Positions 6,226 to 13,804 are shown, numbered from the stretch's first letter. The stretch: 15,536 nt of DNA from an uncultured Bacteroidota bacterium (GCA_903819815.1 CAIJFC010000188.1:1-15536); one strand, 5' to 3'. Notes: a model not told the origin generated them from the sequence alone. Program-made: numbers and translations.

Positions 6226-7275
6226 GTGATTTTTTCTAATTCATTAATTCATTGGTATTTAAATAATAAACGGGATTTGCCTTGGCGAAATACGCAGAAT
6301 CCTTATAATATTTGGCTGTCGGAAATCATGCTCCAACAAACCAGAGTTGCGCAAGGGTTGCCCTATTATTTAGATTTTATTTCTGCCTTTCCAACGGTTT
6401 ATGACTTAGCAAAAGCACCAGAAGAAAAAGTATTAAAACATTGGCAGGGTTTAGGGTATTATTCGCGTGCAAGAAACCTCCATTTTACCGCACAATTCGT
6501 TGCCAATGAATTAAAAGGGGAATTCCCTAATAATTACAAAGAGTTATTAAAACTCAAAGGAATTGGGGAATATACCGCGGCGGCAATTGCCTCGTTTTCA
6601 TTTAACGAAGCAGTTCCTGTAGTTGATGGAAATGTGTTTAGAGTACTTTCTAGATATTTTAATATTGAAACCGATATCTCATTGGCTACAGCCAAAAAAG
6701 AGTTTTCTGAGTTGGCCTTGGAATTAATGCCAAAAAACGACCCCGCTACTTTCAATCAGGCCATTATGGAATTTGGGGCTCTACAATGTGTTCCTAAAAA
6801 TCCGAATTGTGAAAATTGTATTTTTAATAGTAGTTGTTTGGCATTGCAAAAGAAAAAAGTCCAAGCTCTTCCTGTGAAATTAAAGAAAACAAAAATTAGT
6901 AACCGCTTTTTTAATTATATTGTTTTTGAAGATGAAAATTTAAATACTTTGATTCAAAAAAGAGATCAAAAGGGAATTTGGCAAAATTTATATGAATTTC
7001 CTCTGATTGAAACGGAAAGGGAGATGGATTTAGATACCGTTTCGGAATTGATAGCCAATAAATACCAATCGGAATATAAAATTACCCGAATTTCGAATCT
7101 GAATTTAAAGGGTCAACTACATAAATTATCACACCAACATTTGAATATTAATTTTTGGGAAGTAAAAGTAAAAGGAGAAATTTTAGGCGGAATAAATGGA
7201 ACAAAAATCAAAGAATTTCCATTTCCAAAAGTTATTTTTGATTTTATAGAAAAGCAATACACTGAATTAAGTTAA
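6226..7275 (+). CDS. mutY: A/G-specific adenine DNA glycosylase
   Basis: Base-excision repair enzyme, 349 aa, which removes adenine mispaired with 8-oxoguanine. The catalytic glutamate is E33 (WLSEIMLQQT). The helix-hairpin-helix is KLKGIGEYTAAAIASF (109-124), followed by the catalytic aspartate D134 (VVDGNVFRVL). The 4Fe-4S cluster ligands are C188-X6-C195-X2-C198-X5-C204. The C-terminal NUDIX-like domain that reads 8-oxoguanine runs from about 225 to 345, with LSHQHLNI at 301-308. The start is GTG: it gives an N-terminus right at the family start, and it lies just behind the promoter box, so no longer form is likely. It is divergent from the HU-family gene and precedes ssb. Confidence 0.96.
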   Translation: MIFSNSLIHWYLNNKRDLPWRNTQNPYNIWLSEIMLQQTRVAQGLPYYLDFISAFPTVYDLAKAPEEKVLKHWQGLGYYSRARNLHFTAQFVANELKGEFPNNYKELLKLKGIGEYTAAAIASFSFNEAVPVVDGNVFRVLSRYFNIETDISLATAKKEFSELALELMPKNDPATFNQAIMEFGALQCVPKNPNCENCIFNSSCLALQKKKVQALPVKLKKTKISNRFFNYIVFEDENLNTLIQKRDQKGIWQNLYEFPLIETEREMDLDTVSELIANKYQSEYKITRISNLNLKGQLHKLSHQHLNINFWEVKVKGEILGGINGTKIKEFPFPKVIFDFIEKQYTELS

Positions 7276-7282
7276 AAAAGCG

Positions 7283-7290
7283 TACATTTG
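7283..7290 (+). promoter_or_regulatory. -7 box of a promoter for ssb
   Basis: TACATTTG matches TAnnTTTG and lies in the 40-bp mutY-ssb gap, about 25 bp before the ssb ATG. No clean TTG -33 element was found at the right distance. ssb may also be reached by read-through from mutY. Confidence 0.45.
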
Positions 7291-7315
7291 GAATTACTAA
7301 AATTTTTAAAATAAG

Positions 7316-7726
7316 ATGAACGGAACAATAAACAAGGTGATGCTAATTGGCTACCTAGGCGACGATGTTAAAATGCACTACTTCGATGGGGGTAATTGTA
7401 TTGGTAGATTTCCTTTGGCAACAAATGAAACCTACATTAATAAAACTACAAATGAGAAAATAAATACAACAGAATGGCACAATTTAGTGGTTAGAAATAA
7501 AGCGGCAGAAATTTGCGAAAAGTATTTATCAAAAGGAGATAAAATATATGTTGAAGGACGTATTAAATCGCGCCAATGGCAAACAGATGAGGGATCAACT
7601 AAGTTTACAACGGAAATTCAAGTTACAGAATTCACCTTTTTAACGACTAAAAAAGAATCCGAACCATTTAAACCATCCAATTCTGATTCGCCAGCTGCTG
7701 GTCTATTAGATGACTCGCCATACTAA
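7316..7726 (+). CDS. ssb: Single-stranded DNA-binding protein
   Basis: A 136-aa SSB that coats single-stranded DNA in replication, recombination and repair. The OB fold covers residues 1 to about 110, with the opening MNGTINKVMLIGYLGDDV, TEWHNLVVRNKAAEI and GDKIYVEGRIKSRQWQ typical of the family. A short disordered linker (about 112-130, rich in Ser, Pro and Ala) leads to the C-terminal tip LLDDSPY. The tip that recruits partner proteins normally ends in DDxPF, so the final Phe is replaced by Tyr here. The gene lies between mutY and gldE. A second ssb elsewhere in the genome is possible. Confidence 0.95.
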   Translation: MNGTINKVMLIGYLGDDVKMHYFDGGNCIGRFPLATNETYINKTTNEKINTTEWHNLVVRNKAAEICEKYLSKGDKIYVEGRIKSRQWQTDEGSTKFTTEIQVTEFTFLTTKKESEPFKPSNSDSPAAGLLDDSPY

Positions 7727-7743
7727 TTGTTTAACTAATCCCA

Positions 7744-9051
7744 TTGAATTTGGACCCGGAACCTCCCAGTTTCATTGACTTTTTTCAAAACATAGATTCT
7801 AATTTGCTTTTTGGTACAATTGGAATTTTTGTTTTGCTTTTTATATCGGCATTGCTTTCCGGTGCTGAAGTAGCCTTTTTTTCTTTGTCCCCAAAAACCC
7901 TTGATGACATTTCAAAATCAGATTCGTCAACTGGGAAACTAATTCTATTATTGGTTGATAAACCTAAAAAATTATTAGCAACGCTTCTTGTTGCAAACAA
8001 TTTTATTAATATTGGAGTCGTAATTTTATTTTCCTCTATTAGTAGTGATTTGTTTTCTGCAATTAATTCTGAAATTATCCGATTTGTTATAGAAGTAATC
8101 GTGGTTACGTTTCTTATTTTATTATTTGGTGAGGTACTTCCAAAAGTATATGCCAATAGAAACAATCTTAAATTTGCTGAATTCGTAGTTCGTCCTTTAT
8201 ATATAGTAGACAAATTACTTACGCCAATTAGTTCTCCTATGAGGGCATTAACCATTTATTTGCATGAAAAATTAGGCAAACAAAAAGCCTATTTTACTGT
8301 TGATCAATTGTCGCAAGCGTTAGAATTAACCTCCTCAGAAGGATCGTCTCATGGTGAACAAAAAATATTAGAAGGAATTGTAACCTTTGGAAATACAGAC
8401 ACAAAGCAAGTCATGAGTCCTAGAATTGATGTCTTTGCAATTGAAATTAATGAAACGTTTGATAAAATTCTTCCTAAAATAATCGAAAAAGGATATTCAA
8501 GAATTCCAGTTTACAATGACAATATAGACAATATAGAAGGGGTTCTATTCGTTAAAGATTTAATTCCACATATTGACAAAGTCGATTTTGATTGGAAAAC
8601 GCTTTTGAGAAAACCATTTTTTGTACCTGAAAATAAAAAATTAGACGACCTATTAAAGGATTTTCAAGGCATGAAAAGCCATCTTGCAATTGTAGTTGAT
8701 GAATATGGCGGAACATCTGGGTTGGTTTCTCTTGAAGATGTAATTGAGGAAATTGTAGGCGATATAAGTGATGAATTTGATGACGACGATATTTCTTTTT
8801 CTCAAATAGATGAAAAAAATTATCTTTTTGAAGGCAAAATAAACCTTAAAGATTTCTATAGAATTATAGAAGTTGACGAAACTTTATTTGAAGAAAGAAA
8901 AGGAGAAGCGGAAACACTAGCGGGATTTTTATTAGAAATTCAAGGGAATTTTCCTAAAAAAGGAGACCAAATACTATTTGAAAATTGTTTGTTTAAAGTT
9001 GTTTCTGTTGATAGAAAGAGAATTAAACAAATAAAAGTAACCATAGAATAA
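7744..9051 (+). CDS. gldE: Gliding motility-associated protein GldE (CNNM/CorC-type membrane protein)
   Basis: A 435-aa protein with the CNNM/CorC layout: membrane segments at about 22-46, 78-100 and 111-130, with the family motifs SGAEVAFFSLS (39-49) and GEVLPKVYA (129-137). A CBS-domain pair follows (about 215-345, including VDEYGGTSGLVSLEDVIEEI), then a C-terminal CorC/HlyC domain (about 350-435). Related proteins handle divalent cations. In Flavobacterium GldE supports gliding together with GldD, and gldD follows after 6 bp, which decides the name over a generic transporter. The start is TTG at 7744; an in-frame TTG at 7750 (MDPEPPSF) is an equally good alternative. It lies 17 bp after ssb. 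Confidence 0.9.
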   Translation: MNLDPEPPSFIDFFQNIDSNLLFGTIGIFVLLFISALLSGAEVAFFSLSPKTLDDISKSDSSTGKLILLLVDKPKKLLATLLVANNFINIGVVILFSSISSDLFSAINSEIIRFVIEVIVVTFLILLFGEVLPKVYANRNNLKFAEFVVRPLYIVDKLLTPISSPMRALTIYLHEKLGKQKAYFTVDQLSQALELTSSEGSSHGEQKILEGIVTFGNTDTKQVMSPRIDVFAIEINETFDKILPKIIEKGYSRIPVYNDNIDNIEGVLFVKDLIPHIDKVDFDWKTLLRKPFFVPENKKLDDLLKDFQGMKSHLAIVVDEYGGTSGLVSLEDVIEEIVGDISDEFDDDDISFSQIDEKNYLFEGKINLKDFYRIIEVDETLFEERKGEAETLAGFLLEIQGNFPKKGDQILFENCLFKVVSVDRKRIKQIKVTIE

Positions 9052-9057
9052 TTTCAA

Positions 9058-9624
9058 ATGTTTAAAAGACACCTTGTTTTAATTTTAATTTTTGCATACA
9101 CAGTTATTGTTGTTAGCTGCAAAAACGAGTCGGTTCCAAAGCCGTCAAGTTATTTAAGATTAGACTACCCAATAGCAGAATATTCTCATTATGAAAGCGA
9201 CTGTTGTTATACTTTCGATAATAATTCTAATGCAATAGTTACCGAAAAAGGAAATGGCAACTTTGAAATCACCTACCCAAAAATGAAGGCGACTATTTAT
9301 TTAAGTTATGAACCTGTAAATAATAACATTAATTTATTGCTTCGTGACGCCCAAAAGCTAACTTATAAACACGTAATAAAAGCAGATGATATTCTAGAAC
9401 AACCCTATATAAATTTAGAAAAAAGAGTTTTCGGGATGTTCTATCAAGTAGATGGAAATGCAGCTACTAACACCCAATTTTACGTTACCGATAGCACCAA
9501 AAATTTTGTAACCGGCTCCGTTTATTTTTATGCAAAACCCAATTTTGATTCCATTATGCCCGCAGCAAGTTATATCAAAAATGATGTGCAGAATTTAATA
9601 GAGAGTTTAAAGTGGAAAAAATAA
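9058..9624 (+). CDS. gldD: Gliding motility lipoprotein GldD
   Basis: A 188-aa predicted lipoprotein. The signal peptide has basic FKRH, then a hydrophobic stretch (6-19), and a lipobox VVSC with acylated C21, after which the mature protein would be membrane-anchored in the envelope. The remainder is a soluble domain with a CC pair at 49-50 and SYLRLDYP at 31-38, recalling GldD. GldD is required for gliding in F. johnsoniae and is tied to the type IX secretion and motility apparatus. Its biochemical role is not clear. It sits 6 bp behind gldE, so the two are co-transcribed. It ends 7 bp before the convergent ribE, with no strong terminator between. Confidence 0.9.
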   Translation: MFKRHLVLILIFAYTVIVVSCKNESVPKPSSYLRLDYPIAEYSHYESDCCYTFDNNSNAIVTEKGNGNFEITYPKMKATIYLSYEPVNNNINLLLRDAQKLTYKHVIKADDILEQPYINLEKRVFGMFYQVDGNAATNTQFYVTDSTKNFVTGSVYFYAKPNFDSIMPAASYIKNDVQNLIESLKWKK

Positions 9625-9631
9625 ATTAGGC

Positions 9632-10219
9632 TTATTTATTTGAATAAAGTTTCGAAACGTACTTCCCAATCACATCAAATTCTAAATTTACTTTGGTTCC
9701 AACTTCGAAATCATGAAAATTAGTGTGCTCATAAGTGTAGGGAATTATGGCAACACTAAATTCGTTTTTCATAGAATTTACCACAGTTAAACTCACGCCG
9801 TTAACCGTAATTGAACCTTTCTCAATAGTTAGATTGTTTAATATTGGATCGTATTCGAAAGTGTAATACCAACTTCCGTTGGCTTCTTTTATGGCTTTAC
9901 AAACTCCCGTTTGATCCACATGTCCTTGAACAATATGCCCATCCAAGCGGTCGCCCAATTTCATGGCACGTTCTAAATTTATAGCATTTCCAATATTCCA
10001 ATCCGATAAATTCGTTTTGTCGATTGTTTCTTGAATTGCAGTCACTGAGTATTCGTTATTGTTTATCGAGGTAACGGTCAAACACACCCCGTTATGAGCA
10101 ACGCTTTGATCAATTTTTAATTCATCGGTAAACGCTGAGGTAATAGTAAGATGAGCGTTTCCGCCTTCTTTTTCGATTGCTTTGATTTCTCCAAGGGTTT
10201 CTATGATTCCTGTAAACAT
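9632..10219 (-). CDS. ribE: Riboflavin synthase, alpha subunit
   Basis: A 195-aa enzyme that converts two 6,7-dimethyl-8-ribityllumazine molecules into riboflavin. It opens with the hallmark MFTGIIE and has two lumazine-binding repeats, about 1-90 and 91-190. The repeat motifs are SVAHNGVCLTV (39-49) and SITVNGVSLTV (136-146). The open frame continues 81 codons upstream into pdxA, but the family always begins at MFTGIIE, so ATG at 10219 is the start. I see no FMN riboswitch: the 58-bp gap to pdxA is too short to hold one. Confidence 0.96.
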   Translation of the reverse strand: MFTGIIETLGEIKAIEKEGGNAHLTITSAFTDELKIDQSVAHNGVCLTVTSINNNEYSVTAIQETIDKTNLSDWNIGNAINLERAMKLGDRLDGHIVQGHVDQTGVCKAIKEANGSWYYTFEYDPILNNLTIEKGSITVNGVSLTVVNSMKNEFSVAIIPYTYEHTNFHDFEVGTKVNLEFDVIGKYVSKLYSNK

Positions 10220-10236
10220 TTGTGATATTATTTTAC

Positions 10237-10244
10237 TAAATTTG
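10237..10244 (+). promoter_or_regulatory. -7 box of the pdxA promoter
   Basis: TAAATTTG followed by C matches TAnnTTTG, 33 bp before the pdxA ATG, which gives a leader of about 27 nt. The matching -33 region would lie inside the start of ribE and shows no strong TTG. Confidence 0.5.
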
Positions 10245-10249
10245 CGTTT

Positions 10250-10257
10250 CAAAATTA
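10250..10257 (-). promoter_or_regulatory. -7 box of the ribE promoter
   Basis: TAATTTTG on the - strand matches TAnnTTTG, 30 bp upstream of the ribE ATG. No good TTG lies at the proper distance. It is separated by only 5 bp from the opposing pdxA box at 10237-10244. Confidence 0.45.
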
Positions 10258-10277
10258 GCAATAAATAACGTGTAGTC

Positions 10278-11321
10278 ATGATAAAAAAAGCAGAAAATAT
10301 AATCGTTGGAATTTCAATAGGAGATTTAAACGGTATTGGAAGCGAAGTGGTGCTAAAAACATTTGAAGATTCTCGAATGTTAGAATTTTGTACGCCTGTT
10401 ATTTTTGCCAATGTGAATATTATATCTGCCATAAAAAAAACTTTCGAATCTACAGCTGCCATTCATGGAATAGACACTTTGGAACAAATTGTAATTGGTA
10501 AAATCAATGTTTTAAATGTTTGGAAAGAGCATTTAGAATTAAATTATGGAACCAATGATGATTCGTTAGGAAAATATGCGATTAAATCATTTATAGCCGC
10601 TACAAAAGCCTTAAAAGAAGGAAAAATCGACGTTTTAGTGACTGCGCCAATAAATAAATACAATATACAGTCGGACGATTTTAAATTTCCAGGACATACT
10701 GATTATTTGAATCAAGAATTAACAGGCAACGCCCTGATGTTTATGGTTCAAGACAATCTTAGAGTGGGGCTTTTAACTGATCATATTCCTGTGAATGAGG
10801 TTGCTTCTCATCTTACTGAAAAATTAATTGCTCAAAAAATAGAGACAATTAATCAATCTTTAACGCAAGATTTTAGCATCAACAAACCTAAAATTGCCGT
10901 TTTAGGATTGAATCCACATGCGGGTGATGGTGGAGTAATTGGCAAAGAAGACGATACGTTATTGAAACCAGTAATCAAAAAATTATTCGAAAAAGGAACG
11001 TTGGTTTTTGGACCTTATCCAGCAGATGGATTTTTTGGCAATAGCCAATACGAAAAATTTGATGCCGTAATTGCAGCATATCATGACCAAGGGCTAATAC
11101 CATTTAAAACATTGTCGTTTGGAAATGGGGTAAATTATACTGCGGGATTAGATAAAATTCGAACTTCTCCAGATCATGGAACTGCTTATGATATTGCCGG
11201 AAAAGGAATTGCCAATCACAATTCATTTAAGGAAGCCGTTTTTTTAGCAATCGACATCTATAACTCGAGAAATGAGCATTCAGAAATCAGTAATAATCCG
11301 CTAAAAACCAAGGAAAAGTAG
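10278..11321 (+). CDS. pdxA: 4-hydroxythreonine-4-phosphate dehydrogenase
   Basis: A 347-aa enzyme of the deoxyxylulose-5-phosphate-dependent vitamin B6 pathway. It oxidises 4-phosphohydroxy-L-threonine with NAD; the product feeds PdxJ to make pyridoxine 5'-phosphate. The opening GISIGDLNGIGSE (11-23) is the family N-terminal motif. The metal-binding histidines are H140 (PGHTDYL), H213 (NPHAGDGG) and H269 (YHDQGL). TSPDHGTAYDIAG (297-309) is the C-terminal signature. The length is typical. It is divergent from ribE, and the next gene has its own promoter, so pdxA may be single. Confidence 0.95.
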   Translation: MIKKAENIIVGISIGDLNGIGSEVVLKTFEDSRMLEFCTPVIFANVNIISAIKKTFESTAAIHGIDTLEQIVIGKINVLNVWKEHLELNYGTNDDSLGKYAIKSFIAATKALKEGKIDVLVTAPINKYNIQSDDFKFPGHTDYLNQELTGNALMFMVQDNLRVGLLTDHIPVNEVASHLTEKLIAQKIETINQSLTQDFSINKPKIAVLGLNPHAGDGGVIGKEDDTLLKPVIKKLFEKGTLVFGPYPADGFFGNSQYEKFDAVIAAYHDQGLIPFKTLSFGNGVNYTAGLDKIRTSPDHGTAYDIAGKGIANHNSFKEAVFLAIDIYNSRNEHSEISNNPLKTKEK

Positions 11322-11349
11322 TTGTAAACAAAAAAATGTTGATAACGCT

Positions 11350-11378
11350 TTTGATATTAGTATTATTTTATATCTTTG
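11350..11378 (+). promoter_or_regulatory. Promoter of the DUF177-rpmF operon
   Basis: TTTG at 11350-11353, a 17-bp spacer, then TATCTTTG at 11371-11378 followed by CAC fits the Bacteroidota promoter layout well. The start would be near 11385. This rules out the upstream in-frame TTG at 11376, which lies inside the -7 box, as a translation start. Confidence 0.7.
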
Positions 11379-11411
11379 CACCCCGAAGTTTTGGGAAAAA
11401 TGGTTGTTAAG

Positions 11412-11942
11412 ATGAAAAAGCTGAATGAATTTTTAATTCCATTTATAGGATTAAAGTTAGGAAAACACCAATTTGAATATCAAATAAGTAAGGAGTTCTT
11501 TGATAACTTTGATTATGATGAGTTTGAGAGTGCAAACATCAAAGTAAACGTTGCTTTTGAAAAGAAAAGCACCCTAATGGAATTGAATTTTAAACACAAA
11601 GGAACCATTCATGTTCCATGTGATTTAACTAATGAGATGTTTGATTTTCCAATAAAAGGAAAACTAAAAGTAATCGTTAAGTTTGGAGAAGAATACAATG
11701 ATGATAATGACGAATTATTGATTTTGCCTCACGGGGAACACGAAATTAATATTTCTCAAATAATATACGAAATGATTGCTTTGTCAATACCTTTCAGAAG
11801 GGTTCACCCTGGGGTTAAAGACGGAACTTTAAATTCTGAAGCTTTAAAAAAGCTAAATGAATTGAGAGTAGAAGAAATAAAAAAAGAAGACGAAATTGAC
11901 CCGCGTTGGGAAAAATTAAAACAACTATTAACGGATAAATAA
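11412..11942 (+). CDS. yceD: DUF177 (YceD family) protein
   Basis: A 176-aa protein of the DUF177/YceD family, which in most bacteria is encoded directly before the L32 gene. In E. coli and plants the family is linked to 23S rRNA accumulation, so a role in ribosome assembly is inferred. Visible are a conserved opening (MKKLNEFLIPFIGLKLGKH), a central CDLTNEMFDFPIKG segment, and RRVHPGVKDG towards the C-terminus. A charged tail follows, ending DPRWEKLKQLLTDK. ATG at 11412 is preferred because it fits the family N-terminus; ATG at 11400 adds four residues and is possible. rpmF begins 9 bp later. Confidence 0.88.
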   Translation: MKKLNEFLIPFIGLKLGKHQFEYQISKEFFDNFDYDEFESANIKVNVAFEKKSTLMELNFKHKGTIHVPCDLTNEMFDFPIKGKLKVIVKFGEEYNDDNDELLILPHGEHEINISQIIYEMIALSIPFRRVHPGVKDGTLNSEALKKLNELRVEEIKKEDEIDPRWEKLKQLLTDK

Positions 11943-11951
11943 TATAGTAAA

Positions 11952-12146
11952 ATGGCGCATCCTAAGAGAAAAATCTCCAAAACGAGAAGAGACAAGAGAA
12001 GAACACATTACAAAGCTACAGTTGCTCAAATTGCAACTTGTCCTATTACAGGAGAAGCACATTTATACCACAGAGCTTACTGGCATGAAGGTAAAATGTA
12101 CTACAGAGGTCAAGTCGTAATTGACAAGCAAGTTGCTGTTGCTTAA
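11952..12146 (+). CDS. rpmF: 50S ribosomal protein L32 (bL32)
   Basis: A 64-aa ribosomal protein. The start MAHPKRKISKTRRDKRRTH and the block HLYHRAYWHEGKMYYRGQVV are typical of Bacteroidota L32. Only C30 remains of the CxxC...CxxC zinc ribbon, so this is a zinc-independent form; from memory that is usual in the phylum. It is co-transcribed with the DUF177 gene 9 bp upstream and followed by a terminator. Confidence 0.97.
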   Translation: MAHPKRKISKTRRDKRRTHYKATVAQIATCPITGEAHLYHRAYWHEGKMYYRGQVVIDKQVAVA

Positions 12147-12167
12147 TACATTTTAAAAATAAAAGAT

Positions 12168-12195
12168 AAACTCTCACCTGTTGGGAGTTTTTTTT
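12168..12195 (+). terminator. Terminator after rpmF
   Basis: The stem AAACTCTCA/TGGGAGTTT (9 pairs including one T-G wobble) has a 5-nt loop and continues into a run of eight T. It ends the DUF177-rpmF transcript about 20 bp after rpmF and separates it from fabH. Confidence 0.85.
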
Positions 12196-12211
12196 GTTGG
12201 AATAAACTTTA

Positions 12212-12230
12212 AGTGTCGATATTCAACACT
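12212..12230. promoter_or_regulatory. Palindromic operator-like site upstream of fabH
   Basis: AGTGTCGA and TCAACACT are inverted around a 3-bp centre (TAT), with one mismatched position among eight: AGTGTYGA-N3-TCRACACT. The shape suits a dimeric transcription factor. It lies about 80 bp before the fabH ATG. A weak -7 candidate, TAATTTCA (12258-12265), would put the site upstream of the -33 region, the usual place for an activator. No regulator can be named. Confidence 0.35.
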
Positions 12231-12308
12231 AAATGAAATAATTTAGAAAATAATTTGTAATTTCAGCCCGTTTTCGGAATACAATTACAATACGATAATT
12301 AAAATCCT

Positions 12309-13307
12309 ATGAATAAAATTACAGCCGCAATTACTGCTGTCGGTGGATATGTTCCAGATTTTGTACTTTCCAATAAAGTACTTGAAACTATGGTTGACAC
12401 CAATGATGAATGGATTACTTCTAGAACTGGAATTAAAGAAAGAAGGATTTTAAAAGGAGAAGGTTTAGGAACTTCTTATTTAGCAATTCAAGCCGCAAAA
12501 GACCTACTTAAAAAAGGAAATATTGACCCTTTAGAAATTGACTTGGTGTTAATGGCAACTGCAACTCCAGACATGCTTGTAGCATCAACGGGTGTTTATG
12601 TAGCCTCCCAAATAGGCGCTACTAATGCTTTTGCCTACGATTTACAAGCGGCATGTTCCAGCTTCTTATTTGGAATGTCAACAGCTTCCGCCTATATAGA
12701 ATCTGGGAGGTATAAAAAAGTACTTTTAATTGGTGCCGATAAAATGTCTTCCATTATTGATTATACCGATAGAACTACTTGTATTATATTTGGTGACGGC
12801 GCAGGCGCAGTTTTATTTGAACCCAATTTAGAAGGCCTAGGTTTCCAAGATGAAATAATGAAATCAGACGGTATTGGAAGAGATTTTCTTAAAATGGATG
12901 CTGGCGGTTCAATGCTTCCTCCATCACATGAAACGGTAGATGCAAACCAACATTTCATTTTCCAAGACGGAAAACAAGTATATAAATACGCAGTTACCGG
13001 AATGGCAGATGTAAGTGAGAAAATAATGCAAAGAAATAATCTTACACATGACGATGTAAATTGGCTTGTGGCGCACCAGGCAAATAAAAGAATAATTGAC
13101 GCCACATCAAGTAGAATGGGAGTTGACGAGAGCAAAGTACTAATAAATATTGAAAAATATGGAAATACTACTTCAGCAACGTTGCCCTTATTATTATTTG
13201 ATTTTGAGAAAAAATTAAAAAAAGGAGATAATTTAATATTTGCCGCTTTTGGAGGTGGATTCACATGGGGATCTATTTATTTAAAGTGGGCATACAACAG
13301 AGAGTAA
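12309..13307 (+). CDS. fabH: 3-oxoacyl-[acyl-carrier-protein] synthase III
   Basis: A 332-aa beta-ketoacyl-ACP synthase III. It condenses an acyl-CoA primer with malonyl-ACP to begin fatty-acid synthesis. The catalytic triad is C116 (LQAACSSFLFGM), H256 (VAHQANKRII) and N286 (YGNTTSATLPLLL). The N-terminal TNDEWITSRTGIKERR (31-46) and C-terminal FAAFGGGFTWGSIYLKW (311-327) are family signatures. In E. coli plsX sits between rpmF and fabH; here it is absent. accB begins 20 bp downstream, so fabH, accB and accC probably form one transcript that makes and uses malonyl units. Confidence 0.97.
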   Translation: MNKITAAITAVGGYVPDFVLSNKVLETMVDTNDEWITSRTGIKERRILKGEGLGTSYLAIQAAKDLLKKGNIDPLEIDLVLMATATPDMLVASTGVYVASQIGATNAFAYDLQAACSSFLFGMSTASAYIESGRYKKVLLIGADKMSSIIDYTDRTTCIIFGDGAGAVLFEPNLEGLGFQDEIMKSDGIGRDFLKMDAGGSMLPPSHETVDANQHFIFQDGKQVYKYAVTGMADVSEKIMQRNNLTHDDVNWLVAHQANKRIIDATSSRMGVDESKVLINIEKYGNTTSATLPLLLFDFEKKLKKGDNLIFAAFGGGFTWGSIYLKWAYNRE

Positions 13308-13327
13308 ACTAACCTAAAATTAATATT

Positions 13328-13801
13328 ATGGATTTAAAAGAAATTCAAAACCTGATCAAGTTTGTTTCCAATTCGGGAGTTGCAGAAGTAAAATTAGAAA
13401 TGGATGATGTAAAAATCACCATCAAAACTACGCTTGAAGGAACTACTCCGGAAATTACCTATTTACAACAAGCGCCGGTTGCACAAGCTGCTCCTCAAGC
13501 TGCCCCAGCACCAGTTGCTGCCGCACCAGTTGCCGCTGCACCAGTTGCAGAAAACGCAAACTACATTACCGTAAAATCGCCTATGATTGGAACCTTCTAT
13601 AGAAAACCATCACCAGACAAGCCTATGTTTGTTGAAGTTGGAAGCACCATTTCAAAAGGGGATGTAGTATGTGTAATTGAAGCGATGAAGTTGTTTAACG
13701 AAATTGAAGCTGAAATATCAGGTAAAATTGTTAAAATTTTAGTAGACGATATGTCACCAGTAGAATTTGACCAACCTTTATTTATAGTTGATCCTTCTTA
13801 A
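13328..13801 (+). CDS. accB: Acetyl-CoA carboxylase biotin carboxyl carrier protein
   Basis: A 157-aa BCCP that carries carboxyl-biotin between biotin carboxylase and the carboxyltransferase. The N-terminal helix region (1-35) is followed by a mobile Ala/Pro/Val linker (about 49-75) built of repeated PVAAA-type units. The biotinyl domain (about 78-157) contains the biotin attachment site at K121 (VIEAMKLFNE). The Glu-Ala-Met-Lys motif is intact, so biotinylation by BirA is expected. It lies between fabH and accC. The linker is the variable part of the family. Confidence 0.97.
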   Translation: MDLKEIQNLIKFVSNSGVAEVKLEMDDVKITIKTTLEGTTPEITYLQQAPVAQAAPQAAPAPVAAAPVAAAPVAENANYITVKSPMIGTFYRKPSPDKPMFVEVGSTISKGDVVCVIEAMKLFNEIEAEISGKIVKILVDDMSPVEFDQPLFIVDPS

Positions 13802-13804
13802 TTT

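Noticed and set aside
7785..8255. 156-aa open frame antisense to gldE
   Set aside because: Low-complexity translation of the opposite strand of a real membrane protein gene.
10220..10277. FMN riboswitch before ribE
   Set aside because: The gap is only 58 bp, far too short for the conserved RFN fold, and no RFN motifs are visible.
9632..10462. 276-aa version of riboflavin synthase with an 81-residue N-terminal extension
   Set aside because: The extension is antisense to pdxA and has no family similarity; the enzyme begins at MFTGIIE (start at 10219).
11376..11411. Longer DUF177 protein starting with TTG at 11376
   Set aside because: The TTG lies within the -7 promoter box TATCTTTG, so it would not be in the transcript.
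12761..13264. 167-aa open frame antisense to fabH
   Set aside because: Shadow of a well-conserved gene; no domain, signal or promoter of its own.
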